From: Corbicula japonica
Lineage: Eukaryota; Mollusca; Bivalvia; Venerida; Cyrenidae
Direction of reading: 5' to 3'
DNA: 64,000 nucleotides
NCBI GenBank assembly: GCA_038501625.1
Contig: JAZAYU010000001.1
Coordinates: forward strand, 5,225,457 to 5,289,456
Made by a program: the position numbers and the translations under genes. The notes beneath the pieces were generated by a model. That model was not told the DNA's origin and ran no database searches. It saw nothing but the letters and a program-made list of their open reading frames with translations. Shown here one piece after another: positions 25,871 through 37,013 of this stretch (its first letter is position 1; each line of letters starts with the position of its first letter).

Positions 25871-26305
25871 CTTTTTCGGCGTTAGCTGTCTAAGCTCACT
25901 TTTGACCTAGTTTTTCGACCGATGAAATATTGTAAATTAAACTTATTATGCAGCGGGAAAATCAAATAGATTATTTTGATTGGTTATTAGTGGGTCTCGT
26001 TAATGATTACCGTAACGATTTTTATATTGTGTGTTAGTATTTACATGGCACTTATATGTTCGGGCATTTCCGTTTTTAAAAGCGATAATTGTATTGGAGA
26101 AAAAGATATTTACGGTATAAATAACCAGTTAAGTCAATTTATGGCTTAAATACGATTTTATATGGAATATTCATGGGTGTCAGGTAAACACTCGAGTACA
26201 ATACACAGTGTAAAACGACAGAGAAGTGCAGATATTTCTGGTTCTTACTGGTTCCTTTCCAGTTCCTTTGATACTGACTGTTAATTTCAAGTCCAGACAT
26301 TCAAA

Positions 26306-26376
26306 TCGCCTTGGTGTAGTGGTTATCACACTCGCCTCTCAAGCCTATGCCCCGGGTTCAATACTCGGGAGGGACA
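26306..26376 (+). tRNA. tRNA-like sequence / pseudo-tRNA (anticodon-loop CTCTCAA, Glu-like)
   Basis: 71 bp with the same A and B boxes as the copy at 25800, followed by a T8 run. The anticodon arm differs (CTCGC-CTCTCAA-GCCTA), so the two tandem copies diverge mainly there. Acceptor stem pairing is poor. Confidence 0.45.
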
Positions 26377-26944
26377 CTTTTTTTTAAAGATAATTTACGT
26401 AAAAGTTGGTAGATTTCGCTCTTGTAACAAGTTGTCATTATTTTCATTTATTGTATTTTAATAACATTCATTCGTCATTAGTACTAACTCTACAAGAGGT
26501 ATTTTATTGACACTGAATAAATGTACAGTTAACATTAGACATTCTTCTTTAATCGACGTATTATCATCAGACGAAATTTTTGCACGCTCTTTATTTCTTT
26601 CTTTCTTATATATAAAAATCTTTTCCATCAACGCCGTTTATCTTTTTTTTAAAGATATTTCTTGTTTAAGTTAATTTACGTAAAAGTTGGTAGATGTCGC
26701 TCTTGCAACAAGTTGTTATTATTTTCATTTATTGTATTTTAATAACATTTATTCGTCATTAGTACTAACTCTACAAGAGTTATTTTATTGAAACTGAATA
26801 AATGTACAGTTAATGTTAGACGTTCTTCTTTAATCGACGTATTATCGCCAGACGAAATTTTTGCACGCTCTTTATTTCTTTCTTTCTTATATATAATAAT
26901 CTTTTCCATCAACGCCGTTTATCTTTTTTTAAAGATATTTCTTG

Positions 26945-27090
26945 TTAAGTTTTAAAAATCATACACGGCTTTCACGGATATACTTGAATGGCCCGAGTGT
27001 AACTCGGATAAGGCCACGGTTGGTTCGGTTGTATGTACGGTTTACACGGGTGGCCAACCGTATAAGCCGTGTGTTCTGTGTGAGACAGGC
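26945..27090 (-). mobile_element. foldback-family element end, second piece
   Basis: Continuation of 25201-25371 after the insertion, ending CTGTGTGAGACAGGC as at 16035. Confidence 0.8.
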
Positions 27091-28703
27091 ATAAAACTAA
27101 CACTTTTAACAACATCGACAAGCACGAAATGTTTTATTAAATGATATATTTTATGTTTATTAAGTGCTATATACTTATTTAAAAGTAAAATGATTTAATC
27201 ACAAAAAAATTATTTTAAAATTGAATATAAAAATCAACAACCAAACTATAAATGTTGGGCGTTCCGCCGTGACTTTGATTATTGTGTGTTTAGGACGAAG
27301 AACTTGAATTACTTGTTAAGAGGAGAAACCTAATGTATTAATTTAGCATGTGGAGTGCAACATATATTCGTGTGTACAAATAAGAATTTTTCTAATTACA
27401 TTTCAAACTTCCTTAAAGCGGACGTCATTTATAATAACCGTACCTACAGTCGAAGAGTATTTAACTATTGTTAGTTTCGGAATAAACATTGATCATTACA
27501 TAAAAAGTTCGCAGTGTATCGAGGAAAGCTGGGGCGGATTACTGTCCTCTTGTAATTCGTCTTCTTCAACATTGATATAGTAAACTTGATTTAATTTACA
27601 ATTTATTATAAAAAAATCAATATAGTCCAGTAACACATGTTGTTTTGAAATTGCTTTGTTATACAAATACCAAATGCCTTTAATATATAATAATGAAAAG
27701 CTTTTAGAAAATGAATTTTGTACGATGAAGATACGTTGAATAAACTTGGAAAAAAGCTTCTAACTTTGAACTTAAGTTACACACTGAGAAAACCAGTATT
27801 GAATTGTCATTATAGTAACCAACCCAACAGCCCAAAATGCTTTCCCTTTCTGCCATGGTGCAAATATCACAACTTGTTAAATCAAGCTGGAGGCCTTGAA
27901 CACCACCGACGAGCGCTCCCGACCCCCACCTCTGACCATCCAGAAGAAAAAAAATAACGAAAGAATAAAAAAAACCAACAAATTTGGTTTGCAGGTTAAA
28001 ATCAGATGGTAATTAAACACTGTGCATATATCTATGAGCTAGTAAGAGAGCCCGACAGTAGACTATATTTTGACAAACACAAAGATGCATTATTCTGGAG
28101 TAGTATGTATCTATCTGATAAAGTGTATGCCTGCTTATCGAATATAACCATTGTTGTATTAATTAATTGTCATAAACACATTGACATAATTCAAACGATA
28201 CCCCAGTTCGACTTGTGACCTGTATACACTAGAAATGCCATCAAGGTCTTTATTAATTTTATTGGCTATTAGAGTAAGGCTTTGGAGATACTGGGTTAAA
28301 GATCATAGCGCTGACATTGGAGACCAGTCTCAAATCTCAAGACCAGTCGCCATTTCAGCCAATCAGATGCTTGATTTTCGAGACTGGTCTCCAGTTTTAG
28401 TTTCGTGATCTTGGGCATAGGTCCTGCTCGAACTTGTTCGATAACCATGCTAATCGAATTTGTTGTTCATCAGACAGCTGATATTATAATTTAACCCGAA
28501 ATTATTACATAGGCCTACATCTAAAATGTTTGGCCCATCCCGCTCAAAATTAAACGCATCCAAGATAATGTGACAAGACAAAATGTGACCAAACTTGGAG
28601 AAGGTTATTAGCTCCTGACAGCGGAAAAGTAGTGTGTCAGATGGAATCTCAACTCACTGACATAGTTATAACCAATTTTAAACGGTCAAAGTTAAGAAAC
28701 CCA

Positions 28704-28790
28704 CTTAGCGCAGTCGGTAAAGACGTTTCAATTCAAGAATATAGACATAAACTCGTCGGTTCGAATTCATGTTTCTGCCACGTTCAACAT
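28704..28790 (+). repeat. tRNA-derived SINE-like sequence (copy 2)
   Basis: Counterpart of 17650-17735 with both Pol III boxes intact: TTAGCGCAGTCGG and GGTTCGAATTC. Confidence 0.6.
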
Positions 28791-29172
28791 TTTTATATTT
28801 TAATTTTAAAATTGCCATTCTCTTACAAATCGCATAGACCGTTTTTTCTGTGCATATTACCTGTGTATTATTTTTATAATATTAGCGTGTGCTAAAGCAA
28901 AATGCATTTATAACCTAAACAGTTGAATTATGTCACGCATAAAATTGTAAAAAAAAAACACTATTTAAATAGTATTCTATAACCAGATGTGATAAAAGAG
29001 TGAAAAAAGTAAAAAAAAAAACAACAACACTGATTTGATAAACAATATTCAAAAGGTATTCTAAATCCAGATGTGATAAAAGAGTGAACAAAGTGAAAAA
29101 GAAGTGATACAAATTTCAAATGAATTCTTACAAATATATTCCAAAAATGTGTATTTTCACAAAGTGATGTTT

Positions 29173-29241
29173 GTTAGGATTCGAACCGGAAACCTTCAGA
29201 TCGGTTATCCGACAAGTATACCAATACACCACAACTCACTG
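29173..29241 (-). repeat. tRNA-like relic (copy 2)
   Basis: Same as 18117-18185; B-box-like GGTTCGAATCC on the minus strand. Confidence 0.5.
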
Positions 29242-30654
29242 ATGTGTAAAGAAATATATCAAATTTTCTGGTTTTGTGCCAGTGTTTTTTCCAATGACCT
29301 TTACGAAAATTAATGAGGTACCAGGTCAATATTGTTGGACAATATCACAAAAACATACATGCAATGGATGTTTTAAGAAAAACTTTATCGACACACACTT
29401 CCCTTCCTCATAATTGAACAATATTTGAACAATGATTAAGAACATTGAAATTAAATCGATATAGGTTCAATAAGCACTTCCAAAAGAAATAACGCTAACG
29501 GTTGATTAAAAATGAAAACGTATTTGACTTCAACAGTTATGTAGTTTTTTTACCGTACTGTGGTATCACAATATTTAGAGGGGGGGGGGGGGTAATTTTC
29601 GAGTGTTATTTTCCAACTAGTGATAGAGAGAAAAATCAAACCCCAGCGAAATTGAACCACTAAATATTTAATTATATGAGAATAATTCAAATGCGCGATT
29701 TATGCCCACGCGCAAATGTCATAAATGTTTTCTCCGCGAAATTGGACCCCGCGAAATCAAATGATATTCGGTAATTTTATCTATAGTTCTTTATGTACAA
29801 AAATTCAACCCATAGACGAACCGACAATGAAGAATAGACCACTGCCCACGTCTAGCATTTGGTCTGATTGTTAAATATATTAATACTAGTACTAATATTA
29901 TTAACTTCAATAGTAAAATTGTGTTACACTCACCTTCAACGCAGCTCCCAATGACAATTATGATGGAAAAAAAAACGTAAACGGTAAGACTTCAGTACTT
30001 CGAATAAAAAAAAAACAAACTAATAATTTCAAGAAACGGAAGTAAATTGTATTCTACTATTCAATTTAAGCATGCGTATTTGCAATAGTAACCATGGTAA
30101 CGTCATTTTATAAGACTAGATAAAAGATTATGAATTTTACCCACAGTTGTGATAAGTGCAGATGCACCGGCTGATCAGGATCTAAACTGTTCGCTATTCT
30201 GCTAAAACACTGATAGAAAGGCATTACAACTGTACATTTACTTTACGCACTTATCCCCCCACCCCCATGGTGGAACCTTTTTCGGAAGAGAGCTGTTATT
30301 TCGACGTCTTTCGTCACAATTTAACCGTTCAATTCTCTAAGGAAATTTTAAAGCTGGATGGTCTTTTCTAACGCTAGTTTTTTACTCGTAATTCGTATCA
30401 TATCATAATTCAAGTTTTCAGAAATAGGAACCACAACATTCTCTTTAAACTTAATTTTAAACTTTGCTCTATATAGCGACCCAGGCTTTAATATTTTGCC
30501 CCAAAAATCTCATACAATTTTCTAGTTTCTCCTTTCTCACTAATATGAAAGCTTAACAAGAGTGCCAAACTGACACAAAATACGCCCGTCAAAATGCTGA
30601 TCATCAAAGTTGCGTAACGATCCGATGAAAATTTTTCGACTTGGAAAGCACATA

Positions 30655-32400
30655 CCGCTAATTCAGTTTTTGGACAATTCAAGGGCCATAATTCAGGAGT
30701 GCCTGGGGGGATTTGGCAGGTTATAGAACTTGGTCGAGATATTATGCCCACCAACATATTCACCAAGTTTGATAAAGACCGGATGAAAACTCTTTGACTT
30801 AGAGAGCGTAAACCCTTATTTTGGACAATTCAAGGGCCATAATTCAGGAGTGCCTGGGGGATTTGGCTGGTTATAGAACTTGGTCCAGATATTATGCCCA
30901 CCAACATATTCACCAAGTTTGATAAAGACAGGACAAAAACTCTTTGACTTAGAGAGCGGAAACCCAAATTTTGGACAATTCAAGGGCCATAATTCAGGAG
31001 TGCCTGGGGGGATTTGGCTGGTTATAGAACTTGGTCGAGATATTATGCCCACCAACATATTCACCAAGTTTGATAAAGACCGGATGAAAACTCGTTGACT
31101 TAGAGAGCGTAAACCCTTATTTTGGACAATTCAAGGGCCATAATTCAGGAGTGCCTGGGGGGATTTGGCTGGTTATAGAACTTGGTCGAGATATTATGCC
31201 CTCCAACATATTCACCAAGTTTGATAAAGACAGGACAAAAACTCTTTGACTTAGAGCGGAAACCCAAATTTTGGACAATTCAAGGGCCATAATTCACGAG
31301 TGCCTGGGGGGATTTGGCTGGTTATAGAACTTGGTCGAGATATTATGCCCACCAACATATTCACCAAGTTTGATAAAGACCGCATGAAAACTCTTTGACT
31401 AAGAGAGCGGAAACCCAAATTTTGGACAATTCAAGGGCCATAATTCAGGAGTGCCTGGGGGGATTTGGCTGGTTATAGAACTTGGTCCAGATATTATGCC
31501 CACCAACATATTCACCAAGTTTGATAAAGACAGGACAAAAACTCTTTGACTTAGAGAGCGGAAACCCTTATTTTGGACAATTCAAGGGCCATAATTCACG
31601 AGTGCCTGGGGGGGATTTGGCTGGTTATAGAACTTGGTCGAGATATTAAGCCCACCAACATATTCACCAAGTTTGATAAAGACCGGATGAAAACTCTTTG
31701 ACTTAGAGAGCGGAAACAGTAATTTTGGACAATTCAAGGGCCATAATTCAGGAGTGCCTGGGGGGATTTGGTTGGTTATAGAACTTGGTCGAGATATTAA
31801 GCCCACCAACATATTCACCAAGTTTGATAAAGACCGGATGAAAACTCTTTGACTTAGAGAGCGTAAACCCTTATTTTGGACAATTCAAGGGCCATAATTC
31901 AGGAGTGCCTGGGGGATTTGGCTGGTTATAGAACTTGGTCGAGATATTATGCCCACCAACATATTCACCAAGTTTGATAAAGACAGGACAAAAACTCTTT
32001 GACTTAGAGAGCAGAAACCCAAATTTTGGACAATTCAAGGGCCATAATTCAGGAGTGCCTGGGGGGATTTGGTTGGTTATAGAACTTGGTCGAGATATTA
32101 TGCCCACCAACATATTCACCAAGTTTGATAAAGACCGGATGAAAACTCTTTGACTTAGAGAGCGGAATCAGTAATTTTGGACAATTCAAGGGCCATAATT
32201 CAGGAGTGCCTGGGGGGATTTGGCTGGTTATAGAACTTGGTCGAGATATTATGCCCACTAACATATTCACCAAGTTTGATAAAGGTCGGATGAAAACTCT
32301 TTGACTTAGAGAGCGGAAACCCTGTGGACGCCGCCCGCCCGCCCGCCTGCCCGCCGCAGGTGTTCCCATAATACGTCCCGTTTTTCAAACGGGCGTATAA
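30655..32400 (+). mobile_element. ~146-bp tandem array with GC block and hairpin, copy 2
   Basis: Counterpart of 19600-21335 with similar unit number. The GC block is at 32330-32356 and the hairpin ACGTCCCGTTT-TTC-AAACGGGCGT at 32373-32396. Unit variants (CAGTAATTTTGG versus CCCTTATTTTGG) are arranged differently from copy 1, suggesting unit exchange since duplication. Confidence 0.7.
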
Positions 32401-32830
32401 AAATTAACACAACTGAACCCATCAAGTGCTCAACACAGCATTAGTAACATGAGCGAAAAGTGTAGACCCAGGTCTGCCTGCAAATTTTCATAGGCACAGT
32501 TCTCACTATCCAGTCACATAAATCCAGTTCATAAAAATATGTTAAAGACCCTATGAGCAATAAATGGATTGGCCGAGATTGTTATGAAGGTAAGGGTGGC
32601 GAGTTTGAGGTTTACCATCAACATATACTGAACTGAAATAAACTGAAATGAACTTGAAACACAACTGTACAATACTTACCATTTCTTTATACCAGTGTTT
32701 TTTTTCGTAATTGTGATCGAAAATGATGATGGTTAAATACATTTTGTTCAAATTGATTCACGACAGTTTAGCATCTTGATAGTTTATGTTTTTACCTTGA
32801 ATTTCTGTTTCAGTTTTTTGGCTATTACAA

Positions 32831-33523
32831 ATGTAAAATTTCTATGCCTTTTTCTTATTGCATGGACTTTTCAAAAACAATTTTACATTAATTTTGAATG
32901 GAACAACCATTTTCAAAACTTTGTTTTTGAAATATTGTAGTTTTTCAACATTATGGAATGACAATAGTTTATATAAACAACTGACATAAAAAGAATACTG
33001 ATAACATTGTAGCAAGTATGGTTTTCTGTGGTTTTGTGTTAGAAGTTTGATCCCTATAACTATTTTCAAACTTTTATAATTACTGTGCCAATAAGTCTCA
33101 AGATTTATTAACTTTAATGTAGTTCCAATAAACATAACAATAAAACAATGATAAATCTCTGGTGAAGTATTTTATTACAAGTCAATATGTATTATATAAC
33201 AATCAAGTATTTTAATCACAATCATGGTATGTTTTAAATGTTTTATTACATGTATATCACCTATCATAAAAAACAAGTCATAAACGACACAATTTTGGCA
33301 AGTAAATTAGGTCATTAAAGAAACATTCAGTGAACATAAAACACATACTGAACAAGTTAGAGAATAAATATACAAGTATTTCTATTCCTTGCTTTCAAAA
33401 GTATTAACTATACAAGACTCTTTTAGCATTTTACCATTTAATATTTTGTAATCATACAATTTCCTGAAAGTTTTATATTCATTTTGGCTTAACATTTTAA
33501 TATTCAAAATGAATAAGACTCAT
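32831..33523. other. AT-rich intergenic sequence, no gene seen
   Basis: A 97-codon minus-strand frame (32842-33135) has no recognisable features. Confidence 0.5.
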
Positions 33524-33746
33524 TAACCCTTTATTCCATGGGATATGGCTTTACCTCGTTGGCAACCAGTGTAGTTCCAGATCAGCTGGAACACCTGTGT
33601 CATCTGATGGATCTACTTAGATTCATTAGGTAATTTCTTGCCAAGAAGTGAACAGTGTAGATCCAGATCAGAAGGCTTGGAGGTGCCAACATCTGTACCT
33701 TAACTAGATGCCCAAGAGATACAAGGCATATCCATTGAGTTAACAG
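33524..33746 (+). mobile_element. diverged TTAA-type MITE
   Basis: Begins TTAACCCTTTATTCCATGGG and ends near GAGTTAAC. Both hairpin halves are degenerate (CAGTGTAGTTCCAGATCAGC, GTGTAGATCCAGATCAG). A subfamily with CCATGGGATATGGCTT ends recurs at about 53990 and 59866. Confidence 0.6.
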
Positions 33747-33937
33747 TTCAAAAATAATAAACAAATTTTTTCAATAAATACACGATACTAGTAAACAGAT
33801 GAAAACGTTTCAGTAAAGGGTTATAAAAACTTGCTTTAAAAATTTGCAGGATTCATGAACAACATTGGTATTCAAAATACTAATAGAAATAAAAGTGAAA
33901 ATATAAAAAAAGATGACTAGAGACAAAGAATGCAACG

Positions 33938-34124
33938 TTTACCCTTTCCTCCATAGACACACCTTTATTGCGTGGGCAAACAGTATAGGTCCAGATCAGC
34001 TGGCACATCTGACCAAAATGCAACCAGTGCAGATCCTGATCAAAAGGCACGGATGTGCCGGCTGATCTGGTTCTACACTGGTCGCACATGCGTAAAAAGG
34101 CGTATTTATGGAGGAAAGTGTTAA
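33938..34124 (+). mobile_element. TTAA-type MITE, internally deleted
   Basis: From TTTACCCTTTCCTCCATAGA to GGAGGAAAGTG-TTAA. The right half of the first hairpin is missing (joined CACATCTG-ACCAAAATGC). Confidence 0.75.
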
Positions 34125-34869
34125 GTCAACACCATGGGATTATTTAAAAAAATATTATCAGAAGGTCATGATACACAGATCCTTATTTAGCTCATACATA
34201 ATTATGCATTAAAAATGAACAATGGGTTTAATTATACAATTATTTTTCATTATACATGCAATTTCATTAACATTATGTACAGCAGATTAAATACATAAAA
34301 TACGTTTTACTGAGCAGATCAAGAGGGGTTCCTTTTTGGCATAAATATTTAATTTTCATGGGGATTTTGGCCAGAAAGTTGGAAATTATTATGTAACTAC
34401 CCTAAGACTGTCCCCCTTTTTTTAAAATCTTGCTTTATACCCTGTTTTTTTATAAATATGACTTTTAATCAATAACTGACTAATAAATATCCAGATCTGA
34501 ATGGACATCTGTGCAGTCTGATCTGGATCTACACTAGTTGCAAATGGGATATAATTTGTATCACTGAAGAAAATGGTTGACATTCTCCAGCAAGTGAAGA
34601 GCACTACAGAAGTGTGTAATATTGGTTTCATTACAAATTTTGCTATGAAGTTTATGGCATGATTTGACCTATTTATTTAATCCTTTTGCCTAAAAGCCTG
34701 TTATGGCAGAACATAATTTAAATCTGATCCATTAAATTATTCTCAATGACACAGTAAAAACCTACTTCTATGACAAAGTACTTGTACTTAACTATTTTCA
34801 ATTACATAGTACATATACTAAATTAAATCTAATTTTAATAATAATACATGAACCAATCTACTTTTAATG

Positions 34870-35310
34870 ACAAATTACAATCATGTACTAACCTACTTTC
34901 AATGACATAGTACAGTCAAGTACTAACCTACTTTCAACGACATAGTACATGTACTAACCTACTTTCAACAACATAGTACATGTACTAACCTACTTTCAAC
35001 AACATAGTACATGTACTAACCTACTTTCAATGACATAGTACATGTACTAACCTACTTTCAACAACATAGTACATGTACTAACCTACTTTCAACGACATAG
35101 TACATGTACTAACCTACTTTCAAGGACATAGTACATGTACTAACCTACTTTCAACGACATAGTACATGTACAGGTACTAACCTACTTTCAAGGACATAGT
35201 ACATGTACTAACCTACTTTCAATGTCATAGTAAATGTACCGGTACTAGCCTTTTTTCAAAAATGTAATACATGTACTAACCGGTTTTCAAAGACATAGTT
35301 TATGTACAAA
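34870..35310 (+). repeat. 31-bp minisatellite with palindromic core
   Basis: About 12 units of CCTACTTTCAA(c/t)GACATAG plus TACATGTACTAA. Each contains the palindrome AGTACATGTACT. Degenerate units extend outward from about 34750 to 35340. Confidence 0.9.
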
Positions 35311-35340
35311 ACTTTTACTTCCAACAAATTACTAACCTGA

Positions 35341-36520
35341 AAGTGTTTATTTTCAATGAATTGATAGTATTTATCTATCTATTTTCAATTACAAAATGCT
35401 AACTACAGTTCAATCACAGTAATTTCAACAACAACCGGATTTTAAACAAATTTGGCGATGTTTGGTTTTCAGATAATGGACTAATAACAGGTCCAAATAA
35501 TCATTGGAATTAGCATATTTTTCAAATTATTTCATGTCCAATAAATTGCATATTATTTATATTGAATGTGAAATAATTGGACCTGCATGGTTGTTCAAAT
35601 TATCATTTTATATAATCGCATTTCGAAACCTCAAAATTTCTAATTTTGGACATTTCTTTTTAATCATTCATTACTAAAATGCAGAATACTACTTCATCAA
35701 ATGCATAACAGGATTATATAAAAAAAACTAATGTTTAACATGTAAACAAGAAATTATCAGCTGTGGCTTGCAAACAGATGGAACTAACACAAAGCTATTT
35801 ATACATTTCATGATAACAATACTCTCTGTATATAAACATATTTCAAAAATATGACCAGATTGTTAGTACAAACACATACATAGAAATGGATTTTGATATT
35901 AGTAAAAAATTGTATAATCTCAATAATCATTATCACTAATTTCATCAAAACAGTGCATGCATATACAACCTTAACACTAGTGTTTATTCACAATTTAATC
36001 AGACCACAATCTAAACATGTCTGGCACATAATAGAATGATGTTGTAAGTGGGTGGGGATATGGTCCTGTTCTTGTCTGTAAATGACATCAATTAACAACA
36101 AATCATTTACTGAGAATATTAACATGGGGATTTCTTTCATTTCAAGGTTCAAGAATGGTACAAGTAAGTTCTTGTTAATTATTGTTGTCAAAATTTGTTA
36201 TCTCAAAATTGCTTCTCTCCGTATTGCAGTTATATCCAAACATGTTCGAAGCCTCTATCTGTGCTTGTAAAAAAAAAAGTCATTGTTTTCGCTGTGCTGA
36301 TATACTTCTGTGTTCCTAATCTCACTTTTGGCATGGCTAACAGATACCTCTATCCCAGCATTTGTACTCAGTCTAAATCGTTTATCTTAAAGCATGGACA
36401 GCATGATGACCAAGAGTGCTATTCCATTACCTTCTGAAGAATATGTTATTGAAATAACGAATTTCAACTGTATTCCATCAACTTCAAAATACCAGTGAAG
36501 GGTGTACAAGCCAAGAGTGT
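35341..36520. other. no gene seen; may include distal furry 3' UTR
   Basis: Low-complexity AT-rich sequence; short frames on either strand lack recognisable features. AATAAA on the minus strand occurs near 35980. Confidence 0.4.
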
Positions 36521-36762
36521 ATAACCCTTTCCTCCATAGACACACCTTTATTGCATGGGTGAACAGTTTAGATCCAGATCAGCTGGCACATCTGAGCCAT
36601 CTCATCAGAATCTAAACTGTTTGCTTTTTGATTCATTAGGTTATTTCTGACCAAAATGCGACCAGTGCAGATCCTGATCAGACGGCATGGATGTGCCGGC
36701 TGATCTGGATCTACACTGGTCGCACATGAGTAAAAATGTGTATATATGGACGAAAGGCATAA
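36521..36762 (+). mobile_element. TTAA-type MITE in the furry 3' UTR
   Basis: Full-length copy from ATAACCCTTTCCTCCATAGA to GACGAAAGGC-ATAA, both hairpins intact. Flanks read ATAA on both sides. It lies 100 bases downstream of the furry stop codon. Confidence 0.8.
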
Positions 36763-36861
36763 TGCCTACGAAAGGTGTACAAGCAAAGTGTGTATCTGTT
36801 ACAAATCCCAAACATTATTATCCAGTATCTTGTTATAACCAGACTGGCAGCATAAACAATA
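36521..36861 (-). other. fry: furry 3' UTR (proximal part) with a MITE-borne polyadenylation signal
   Basis: Sequence downstream of the stop has no further furry coding. A TTAA/ATAA-type MITE occupies 36521-36762. Its minus strand carries AATAAA at 36547-36552, about 310 bases after the stop, a candidate polyadenylation signal. Other AATAAA hexamers occur further down (for example near 35980), so the real transcript end is not fixed. Confidence 0.4.
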
Positions 36862-37013
36862 CTATAAGGTACTGGAATCCAACAAGTCCATACTTTCAGC
36901 ACATGATGGTTGTGGGGAGGGTACACGCCAATTTCGTAACTGTTGATTTATATCCAGTAATTGACTGTACAGAAGTCCTATATCAAACTCTAGCTTGGTG
37001 TAAACAAACACAC
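36862..37013 (-). CDS. fry: furry terminal coding exon (visible residues 766-815, stop)
   Basis: 152 bp of coding sequence after a strong acceptor (pyrimidine tract then TTTCAG). Two bases complete Gly, then [28 protein letters not shown], a short Ser/Pro tail and ...LLDSSTL followed by TAG at 36862-36864. The phase matches the preceding exon and the [14 protein letters not shown] helix is in the position of the last helix of FRY/FRYL. An unrelated frame runs antisense across this exon and is not a gene. Confidence 0.85.

Larger units (their letters stand above)
25372..26944 (+). repeat. 1.57 kb insertion of tandem blocks (copy 2 only)
   Basis: Two ~505-bp direct repeats starting CGGCGTTAGCTGTCTAAGC (25372 and 25877), each ending in a tRNA-like sequence and a T-run. 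Two ~275-bp direct repeats follow, starting at TTTAAAGATA (about 26380 and 26645). It is absent from the equivalent position in copy 1 (about 15890), so it arrived after the segmental duplication or was lost from copy 1. Confidence 0.85.
21754..32830 (+). repeat. tandem segmental duplication, copy 2 (11.1 kb)
   Basis: Direct repeat of 12328-21753. It ends at ...CTATTACAAATGTAAAATTTC, where the original right flank resumes. The junction shares TGTAAA with both outer breakpoints, as expected for a microhomology-driven tandem duplication. It contains an extra 1.57 kb insertion (25372-26944). Confidence 0.92.

Noticed and set aside
34870..35310. CRISPR-like regular array of 31-bp units
   Set aside because: Units are contiguous without unique spacers and the genome is eukaryotic.
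36255..36385. Alternative terminal furry exon (phase-compatible, SEIRNTEVY)
   Set aside because: Weak acceptor and no resemblance to furry; the exon at 36862-37013 has a strong acceptor and matching C-terminal helix.
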